Positions 57,760-64,000 of a stretch of 64,000 nt of DNA are shown here, piece after piece. This DNA is from Pyrrhosoma nymphula (lineage: Eukaryota > Arthropoda > Insecta > Odonata > Coenagrionidae), in NCBI GenBank assembly GCA_963573305.1, contig OY754332.1:46351559-46415558 (forward strand), read 5' to 3'. A program made the position numbers and the translations under genes. The notes beneath the pieces are model-generated. The model did no database searches and was not told the DNA's origin. It worked only from the letters and a program-made list of their open reading frames with translations. Position 1 is the first letter of the stretch; each line of letters starts with the position of its first letter.

Positions 57760-58300
57760 TTTCGTAAGGGTAAGCTAATATCTACGCCAAATTTTTCTCC
57801 AGGGTAAATCCGTTTCCCAATTAATACTAAGGATAGTGCAAATCAGCTGTTGGTCACATGGCCTTATTATTACAACTACTGCCATGTAAGCCAAGAAAAT
57901 GATGTTTTTTTGGTTTTGTTTTTGAAATATATCATGAAAGGCGCATACCGCTGTCTGAGTGTTGGTCAATTGCTCGTTTGGTGCATTTTTCATCCGGTGA
58001 TAAAGAGGCCGCTGAAAAGTGAGGAGAAGAGTAGCCAGCGGGAGAAAATTTAGATGATATTAATGGCGCACACAACTTTTGATTTGTGACATCGGTATTA
58101 ACACATTTCAGGGTAACAATACTTGCTCTTTTACCGATTGCGGTGGCTAGTTAAAATTTGCCTGAAATCACCCACCTTCGTTTTAAATATCGAAATTATT
58201 GTAATGGTCTGAAGTGTCTTGTAATCTATCGTATTGACTCTGCATTTAAATTACAATATCAGTGCAGTCAATTCAATGGTCCGCGAGTTCACTTCGTGGA
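57760..58300. other. No recognisable gene
   Basis: Two overlapping chance frames of 67-72 codons on opposite strands. Confidence 0.4.
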
Positions 58301-58308
58301 ATGAAGAC

Positions 58309-58399
58309 ATGATGGTTTCAAAAATAAACTTTGTTGTATTCCACACAAATTTATTAAATTTGTGTGGAATATAACAAGGTTTATTTTTGAAACCATCAT
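58309..58399. mobile_element. Small snapback, opposite polarity
   Basis: The arms catgatggtttcaaaaataaa and their complement are near perfect, with a compact AT-rich centre (acaaatttattaaatttgt). On the minus strand the right flank reads CTGATGATGGTTT...AAACC pointing inwards, the reverse of the other copies, and no GAAAC follows. It may be related or an independent foldback. Confidence 0.4.
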
Positions 58400-58804
58400 C
58401 AGTGCAATGACTACGTAATTTACATTATTCTCTAACCCCGTTAGACTTGTAAGACCACCACTCCAAGATGTCTACTTTAATATAAAGGGGTAAATATTGT
58501 ACCCACAAAAATGGAGACTGAAATATTTACATAACGAATTTGAATCTATGGCCAGGATACGTCTTCGAGCGCACAGTAAAGTTGTGAACAATTTTGTGCT
58601 ATAGCCGTGTCCCACTGCACAAGTTTCTCTGATATTTTCTCTGCAATAATGTTATCATCAGTAGTAATCAATCCGAAGATACGTTTGCTTCAGCTGTTCA
58701 CCTCACTCTTCTCTCCGACAACCGCTTCAATCCTACATAACTATTCACTTTGACGTGCAATAATATATTGAATACGATTTTTCGAACGATAACTCCTGTC
58801 TCTT

Positions 58805-58965
58805 GTTCCCACTATTACTCTGGGATTGGGATTAACGATATAAAAAATTAACGATTAAAATTTATCGTTAAAAATTTAGTTAACTATTTAAATTAACCGT
58901 TTCTTTTTAGAAGAGTTAACTTTAACTTTTAACCTTAGCTCGTAGGCTTCCGCGTATGTAGTGTT
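58805..58965. repeat. TTAAC-rich low-complexity DNA, left part
   Basis: Repeated words TTAACGATTAAAA, TTATCGTTAA and GTTAACTTTAACTTTTAACC. The same vocabulary resumes at 59,484 on the other side of the Penelope snapback, so one patch was probably split by that insertion. Confidence 0.5.
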
Positions 58966-58974
58966 GACTTTTCC

Positions 58975-59483
58975 TTATTTCGGGATTCATTCCGCGATGT
59001 TAAAATTGCAAAATAAATATTTCGCTGCTCCTCCTGCCAGCTTCATCAGGTTAACTGAACTGATTCCTTAGTCTCGCTCGTCTTTATATATATGAGTGAG
59101 GACTCCATAATTACCGCCTTTCTGCAATAGGCGAACACCATCTCAGCCGCCCCACTCATAATTTCAACTTTAAGGAGAAAAAATTAATATCAAAGGAGGT
59201 ACGCTATTACCCAATTTCTATAGCCTCCCTGATTACAGGGAGGCTATAGAAATTGCGAAGAGACCGGAGAACGTCAACCGAGAAGACGGCTACAGGTTGA
59301 GTAGAAATCTTAAACGAATTTTCAAATTTAAAAATTCCGGAAACAATGGGAGTCCTCACTCATATATATAAAGACGAGCGAGACTAAGGAATCAGTTCAG
59401 TTAACCTGATGAAGCTGGCAGGAGGACCAGCGAAATATTGTTTTTTGCAATTTTAACATCGCGGAATGAATCCCGAAAAAATA
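58975..59483. mobile_element. Penelope-like element 3' ends in inverted arrangement, with ORF remnant
   Basis: Arms of about 133 bases (58,975-59,107 and 59,350-59,483) are nearly identical inverted copies. They carry CTGATGA, stem GCTGG/CCAGC (right arm), GAAATATTG. The loop holds a 19-pair palindrome (59,213-59,254) and, on +, the frame REAIEIAKRPENVN then REDGYRLSRNL (about 59,237-59,310). To my knowledge this is the C-terminal pattern of Penelope-like RT proteins after the GIY-YIG domain (REAxEI...N.N.EDG..LS). The left arm has the same start (REAIEIG, stop) on -, truncated. This locus ties the hammerhead-like family to Penelope elements. Confidence 0.7.
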
Positions 59484-60180
59484 AACAGTTAACTTTTAAT
59501 CGTTATAATTATGCATTAACTGATACAAAACTAACTTCAGTTAATTGGTTTCGTTAATTTTTGGCGGATAATGACCTGTTAGAATTTGGGCGCAAAGCTT
59601 GCCCAACAGACAATGGGGAAAATAAAACGGTACCTAAGAATGCAATATAGCTGGGTATTTCTGCAAGAATGCAATGAATAGGCCCAGACGAATACATCCA
59701 AACAAAAGTGGGGTTGAGTGGAGTTGAGCACCAAAGTTTAGGAACACAAGAAAACACGAGACCACACGAAGATCATGTCCGAGAGGCTCAACACTGGCAT
59801 TCCATCATCAGCATAATGGTTGCGCTGCTGGGCTTCATTTTTCAGGCAGGAGAGGACGGATGTCCGAAATGAATTTTGAAATGAGAATTTTATTAGAGTT
59901 TAATGACTTTTCAAGTAAAATTTAAATACATTTTTCTTGAATTTGAAGTTTGTATTTATTTATTTTATCTCAATTGCGAAAAATAGCTTTTAAAAGTTAC
60001 CTTTTAAAAGTTTCTTAAAAGTAATTGAAAAAGTAACTATTAACGTTAAAGTTACTTTTTTTTAACTTTAACTTTAATCAGTAACTTTTTCAGAAAAGTA
60101 ACTTTTAACTTTAACTAGTCTTTTTACAGTGGTTAACTTTAACTTAATCAGTAAATTTTTTCTGGTAACTTTCCCAATTA
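59484..60180. repeat. TTAAC/AAGTTA-rich low-complexity DNA, right part
   Basis: From about 59,985 to 60,175 the words AAGTTAC, TTAACTTTAAC and AGTAACTTTT recur many times on a background of T runs. The 67-codon frame at 59,554-59,757 and the 97-codon frame at 60,074-60,367 are by-products of composition. Confidence 0.5.
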
Positions 60181-60410
60181 TGCTTTGGGAGGAAATCGTT
60201 GCGGTATTCAGAATAGCGTTTGCGGACGCATGCTTGATACGCTCAACGCGAGTAATGTGGACGCCGGTGGAAACAATTAAAATCCCATCATTCTTATTGC
60301 AAAGGATTTGGCCGTAAATATTAATACAACCATTTACCAACTTGTCAACGTTTCGATTTAATTTCAAATAATATTTTGGTTATAGGACACTGTCCCTGGC
60401 GTTACTCGGT

Positions 60411-60423
60411 GGAATTCCTTCAT
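60411..60423. repeat. Target-site duplication of the intact LINE (3' side)
   Basis: GGAATTCCTTCAT, identical to 63,806-63,818. The 13-bp length is normal for target-primed reverse transcription. Confidence 0.85.
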
Positions 60424-60517
60424 TTTTTTCATTCAAGTATTCTACCAGCTGATTGGTAGGTTCTTGGACAGTCCCCATTCTGCATCCCACCTCAGAGACA
60501 TTGTCTCGCTTTCCCTC

Positions 60518-63517
60518 CTAAGAATGGCCCGTTATTAGATCCCTCTTCAATTCTTCATATCTTCTACCTCCTCTTATTTCGTCCAGAATTCCTATCCTCT
60601 TCCTTCCTCTCCCACGCTTCCCCAGTGTTCTCCCCTCTATCACTCTCTTCAACATTCCCTCTCCTCTCAAAACCTCCTCCATCCATCTCTTCTGCCTTCT
60701 CCGAACCTCTGCCACAAGCTTCCTCTCATCTCCGACCATATCCAATACCTCCTCGTTCGTCTTTCTCGCCATCCAGCTAACCTTCTCCATCCTTCTCCAA
60801 ACCCACATCTCAAACGCCTCAAGCCTACGCACATCCTCCCTTCGCAATGACCAAGTTTCCGACCCATATAGCGCCACGCTCCATATTAAAGTTTTCACCA
60901 GCCTCTTCTTTACGTCTCTTCTCAGACCCCCCCTCATCAATTCCCTTCTCTTCGAAAATGCTTCTTTAGCGAGCGCAATTCTGCATCTGATGTCCTTACC
61001 ACTAAACCCATTCGCCTCCAAAATACTACCCAGATACGTAAACTGCTCGACCTGCTCTATCTTCTGCCCTCCCACCCTTATATTCAGCCCCGCCTTCTTA
61101 CTTCTAGAAAATCTCATTACTTTCGTTTTCTTGTGATTGATCTTCATCCCATACTTTTCGCACTGCACCTCTAATGCATTCACCATTGACTGTAACCCCT
61201 TGGCCGACTGACTAACCAATGCTTGATCATCTGCAAATCTCACTGATTTTATCAGCTCCCCTCCTACCTTTATTCCTACAGCCTCCTCCCCCCAAGCCTC
61301 CCTTACCATTTCTTCTGAATACACATTAAAAAGCAACGGCGATAGTGGGCACCCTTGCCTCACTCCCCGTCCTATCGTGGCCCATCCCGATTCTCCATTG
61401 GCTACCCTAACCTGCGCAGTCTGATTCATATACAAATTTCGAATCAGACGCCTGTCCCTCCAATCGACCCCTAATTTCTTCAACACTCTCATTAATTTCG
61501 TCCATTCCACCCGATCGAACGCCTTCTCGAAATCTACGAAGCATGCAAAAACATCCTGCCCATACTCTAGGTTTCTTTCTACTAGCGTCCTCATCACCGC
61601 TATAGCGTCTCGCGTTCCCGTCCCTCTCCTAAACCCGAACTGGTCGTCACCCAGGTATTCATTTGCCTTCTTCTCTAGCCTTCTGTTTAGAATCCTTAGA
61701 ACTACTTTGGCCGCGTGGGATATTAAGCTTATTGTCCTATAGTCTTCGCAAGTTTTTGCCTTACTCTTCTTCGGTATAGGAATTAGTACAGTCTTCGCGA
61801 AGTCTTCCGGCCACACTCCATCCTCATAAATCTTACGAATTAGCGCAAAAAGTTTTCCTCTTCCGTTCTTCCCCATGCTCTTTAAAAACTCTGCAGGTAT
61901 GTCATCTATTCCCACCGCCTTATTCCTTTTCATGTCTCGTAGAGCTCTTTCGATTTCGCTATCTAGGATACTTGGTCCGATGCCATCTCTGTCGATATCG
62001 TCTTCCCTTTCTATATCTAACCTATTGGGCCTTATTTCTTTACCATACAGCTCTTTACCATACAGCTCTTCAACATACTCCTTCCACCTCTCCTGGATCT
62101 CTCTCGGTTCTACGATTACCTTTCCCGTCTTGTCTGTTATCGTTGTAATTCCCCTTCCCTTATTACCACCCGTCAGTTCCTTTACTTTCCTATATAATGC
62201 GTCTGCTCTTCCCTCTTTTTGGTATTTCTCTAACGCGTCGATCTGTTCTCTCCACCACGCCTCTCTTGCTTTCTTTGTTTCTCTTCTAAGCCTGTTATTA
62301 AATTCTCGGTATTTTCTCTTACCTAGCTCTGAGTTTACACTCTTCCATTTCCTTCTCTCCTCCATCTCCCTGATCATCTCCTTCGTGATCCACGGTTTTC
62401 TAATTTTAGTTGCACTCACTACGCCTACCGTTGCTTTCGCCGCTTCTATAATTCCATTTTTCAAAATTCCCCATTCATCTTCCACTGATCTAACTCCATG
62501 ATCCTCACCCATTATCTCATCCACCTTCTCCCGATACTTTTTCTTCATTGCCCCAGTTAATGCCTCCGTATTCCACTTACGTACCCTCCTTCCCATTCTT
62601 ATCTTTTTCAGTTTTACCCGACATTTCATGACTAATAAGTTGTGGTCTGTGTCTGCATCAGCTCCTGGATAAGTATGCGAGTTTTTAACACTATTCCTGT
62701 ATCTGTGACGTACCATTATATAATCTATCTGGAACCTGTCTGTGTCTCCCGGCTTCTTCCAAGTGTACCTACGTCGAGGATGATGTCTGAACCATGTATT
62801 TGTAATTACTAGGTTATTTCTGCGGCAAAACTCCACAGCTTTCTCGCCCCGGTCATTTCTTCTTCCTAGCCCGTAATCGCCCACCTCCCGCCCATCTCTT
62901 CCTTCACCCACCACCGCGTTCCAATCCCCCATTACTACCAGGTGCTTACTTCCTGGTATCCTACCAATTATTTCCTCTAGCTGATCGTACACCCCATCTA
63001 CCTCCTCCTCTTTATGATTAGAGGTAGGCATATAAACCTGGATTATAGCTAAATTCGTTGGTTCTGCTTTTAGTTCCACGACTGTTATCCTATCACTCAC
63101 TTGTTCTGCATGCACTACTTTTCTACCAAGTTTCCTATTCATTACGAATGCAACCCCGCGCTGACTTTCATTCCCTCCACTATAAATTACTCTATAGTCG
63201 CCGCTCCAGTAATCCCCGTCATCCTTCCATCTTACTTCACCCAGACCCATGATGTCTACACCCACCCTCTCCATTTCTTGCTTTATATTCTCTAGCTTCC
63301 CCGCCCTCAGCATAGTCCTAACATTCCAAGTGCCTATTCTTATAGTTTCGTTCCTCTTCTTAATCTTCTTTTCCTCTGCTGCTGCTTCGTCTGAGCAAGG
63401 ATTTCGTGTGATGACGACCGCAGGGGCCTTGCTCCCACCGCTGCCGGGCACGACACCCGGCCCTCTTGGCCGAGTCCCGTAGTTGCCAGGATTCATTATC
63501 AATTGAGAACTGTCCAT
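60518..63517 (-). CDS. RTE-like LINE polyprotein: AP endonuclease plus reverse transcriptase
   Basis: This 999-residue protein nicks target DNA and copies its own RNA at the nick. Residues 59-300 form an apurinic-type endonuclease with GTWNVRT (Asn65), GLGEVRW (Glu94), MGDWNAVVGE (Asp198, Asn200), IDYIMV (Asp265) and TDHNLL (Asp291, His292), all present. Residues 570-830 form the RT with FVDFEKAFDRV (Asp662), GVRQGCPLSPLLF and the FADD box (761-764). The tail has YLGS, LYGSETW and WVWRRM blocks. There is no RNase H or zinc knuckle. A 15-base tandem duplication gives ELYGKELYGK at about 484-493. The start is the first ATG of the frame; no stop or frameshift interrupts it. Antisense frames here (208 codons at 61,875-62,501) are shadows. 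Confidence 0.93.
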   Translation of the reverse strand: MDSSQLIMNPGNYGTRPRGPGVVPGSGGSKAPAVVITRNPCSDEAAAEEKKIKKRNETIRIGTWNVRTMLRAGKLENIKQEMERVGVDIMGLGEVRWKDDGDYWSGDYRVIYSGGNESQRGVAFVMNRKLGRKVVHAEQVSDRITVVELKAEPTNLAIIQVYMPTSNHKEEEVDGVYDQLEEIIGRIPGSKHLVVMGDWNAVVGEGRDGREVGDYGLGRRNDRGEKAVEFCRRNNLVITNTWFRHHPRRRYTWKKPGDTDRFQIDYIMVRHRYRNSVKNSHTYPGADADTDHNLLVMKCRVKLKKIRMGRRVRKWNTEALTGAMKKKYREKVDEIMGEDHGVRSVEDEWGILKNGIIEAAKATVGVVSATKIRKPWITKEMIREMEERRKWKSVNSELGKRKYREFNNRLRRETKKAREAWWREQIDALEKYQKEGRADALYRKVKELTGGNKGRGITTITDKTGKVIVEPREIQERWKEYVEELYGKELYGKEIRPNRLDIEREDDIDRDGIGPSILDSEIERALRDMKRNKAVGIDDIPAEFLKSMGKNGRGKLFALIRKIYEDGVWPEDFAKTVLIPIPKKSKAKTCEDYRTISLISHAAKVVLRILNRRLEKKANEYLGDDQFGFRRGTGTRDAIAVMRTLVERNLEYGQDVFACFVDFEKAFDRVEWTKLMRVLKKLGVDWRDRRLIRNLYMNQTAQVRVANGESGWATIGRGVRQGCPLSPLLFNVYSEEMVREAWGEEAVGIKVGGELIKSVRFADDQALVSQSAKGLQSMVNALEVQCEKYGMKINHKKTKVMRFSRSKKAGLNIRVGGQKIEQVEQFTYLGSILEANGFSGKDIRCRIALAKEAFSKRRELMRGGLRRDVKKRLVKTLIWSVALYGSETWSLRREDVRRLEAFEMWVWRRMEKVSWMARKTNEEVLDMVGDERKLVAEVRRRQKRWMEEVLRGEGMLKRVIEGRTLGKRGRGRKRIGILDEIRGGRRYEELKRDLITGHS

Positions 63518-63805
63518 AATTTCAAGGTTTTTGTTTTAATTGAGGTAGTATTCCTTGGCCTTACTCAATAGTGTTTTTTACGTGACACCATCACTTCAGA
63601 GGCCGCCCCACTGGGGTCAGACGCCTTTTGCAGCCGCCTCACTGAGGTACAGACGCTGCGCGGACTACCATTCGTCTGTCTCCTAACCTTCGACCAATCT
63701 GGCATGGGTGACCCTACCAGGAGCAATGCTCCCGCCAGTGCAGCTCTAGGGGTCATCGGAGCACGCAAGCCCTTCAACCACGACAAGGTTGTAGTCCAAG
63801 AGAAG
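63518..63805 (-). promoter_or_regulatory. 5' UTR of the intact LINE
   Basis: Starts CTTCTCTTGGACTACAACCT on the minus strand and is richer in G+C than the flanks. LINE 5' UTRs normally hold an internal promoter, but no specific element could be identified. It contains an open minus frame (from 63,864) that ends before the main ORF and is not clearly coding. Confidence 0.5.
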
Positions 63806-63818
63806 GGAATTCCTTCAT
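63806..63818. repeat. Target-site duplication of the intact LINE (5' side)
   Basis: GGAATTCCTTCAT, identical to 60,411-60,423. Confidence 0.85.
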
Positions 63819-63824
63819 AATGAA

Positions 63825-63853
63825 TGAAAAAAAAAAAAAAAAAAAAAAAAAAA
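63825..63853. repeat. Poly(A) run
   Basis: About 28 A residues following AATGAATG on the + strand, just outside the LINE target duplication. It may be the tail of an older + strand retroelement into which the LINE inserted. Confidence 0.6.
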
Positions 63854-63877
63854 CACAAGCACAAGCACTGGGTTAAG

Positions 63878-63935
63878 ATTCAAAATTTTATTTGAAACAA
63901 CACGACCTAGGTTTTGGTATATGTTCGGTTAGGGT
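63878..63935 (-). mobile_element. Partial Penelope-like 3' end
   Basis: On the minus strand: AAAACCTAGGTCGTGTTG then AATAAAATTTTG, matching the stem III and downstream part of the 26.8- and 54.1-kb copies. The CTGANGA part is decayed or absent. The remaining bases to 64,000 show nothing else. Confidence 0.5.
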
Positions 63936-64000
63936 GGGAATCTTTAACTGATCGAAGGGAGAAATACAGGTTAAATCTTTTGCGCAAGTTCGGAGCAGAA

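Larger units (their letters stand above)
60424..63805 (-). mobile_element. Full-length RTE-like LINE (3,382 bp)
   Basis: Bounded by perfect 13-bp direct repeats. Read on the minus strand: a 5' UTR of 288 bases, a single ORF of 999 codons, a short 3' UTR of about 94 bases and a 3' end ...TACTTGAATGAAAAAA. A single ORF, no RNase H and a short TGAA/A tail fit RTE-like elements. Uninterrupted coding and identical target duplications indicate a recent insertion. At least three truncated relatives occur in this window (33.6, 26.0 and 40.4 kb). Confidence 0.85.

Noticed and set aside
58309..58399. Perfect hairpin as a microRNA precursor
   Set aside because: The stem is compact and could fold, but its CTGATGATGG flank and layout resemble the snapback repeats. 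Nothing supports processing.
61875..62501. 208-codon + strand frame
   Set aside because: It lies wholly antisense to the intact LINE ORF. Its Ser/Leu/Phe-rich product reflects the complement of that coding sequence.
1..64000. Bacterial or plasmid origin
   Set aside because: No operons, Shine-Dalgarno sites or dense ORFs. LINEs, SINEs, hAT elements and introns indicate an animal nuclear genome.

Overview
This is a window of animal nuclear DNA, most likely from an arthropod and probably an insect. It is AT-rich and has no operons, ribosome-binding sites or dense coding. It carries non-LTR retrotransposons (RTE-like, L2/CR1-like and Jockey-like), a Gypsy-type LTR element, tRNA-derived SINEs, Penelope-like retroelement ends, and many non-autonomous hAT, TTAA-target and pogo-like DNA transposons. 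I found no convincing host gene, tRNA, rRNA or CRISPR array, and I cannot name the species.

Layout. 1-9 kb: mostly unrecognised sequence, with one unidentified ORF near 0.9-1.4 kb, a Jockey/CR1-like RT relic at 4.5 kb and a SINE at 7.1 kb. 9-21 kb: a Penelope snapback, a 566-bp TTAA-flanked MITE, an L2/CR1-like LINE 3' half carrying a SINE, a pogo-like MITE, a 12-bp minisatellite, a 417-bp tandem duplication and another Penelope snapback. 21-29 kb: a LINE relic split by a hAT insertion with 8-bp target duplications, a rearranged Gypsy element (pol on + meeting gag on -), further LINE relics, and a second TTAA MITE split by a Penelope insertion with a perfect 13-bp target duplication. 29-35 kb: a 511-bp hAT element, then a 2.8-kb terminal-inverted-repeat element with a broken intron-containing transposase-like gene of an uncharacterised animal protein family, abutting a truncated RTE-like LINE.

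35-49 kb: relics, paired dispersed repeats, a 1.28-kb hAT with an internal MITE, and two MITEs with GGCCGTTTTACACG-type ends. 49-51 kb: two hAT elements 145 bp apart. One has ATCGATG-rich arms around a relic of a BED zinc finger. 52-60 kb: more Penelope ends, a hAT remnant, a LINE 3' end, SINEs and TTAAC-rich low-complexity DNA. 60.4-63.8 kb: the best-preserved element, a full-length RTE-like LINE on the minus strand with an uninterrupted 999-codon ORF and a perfect 13-bp target-site duplication.

The two most notable observations are these. At least fourteen loci carry a short motif of the form CTGANGA, hairpin, GAAAC, near-palindrome, often as back-to-back copies. It resembles the hammerhead-ribozyme core of Penelope-like elements, and one locus still has part of a Penelope-like C-terminal ORF. 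The second is the TIR element at 30.8-33.6 kb, which places a widespread uncharacterised animal protein family inside a DNA-transposon structure. Nested insertions give a partial order of events.
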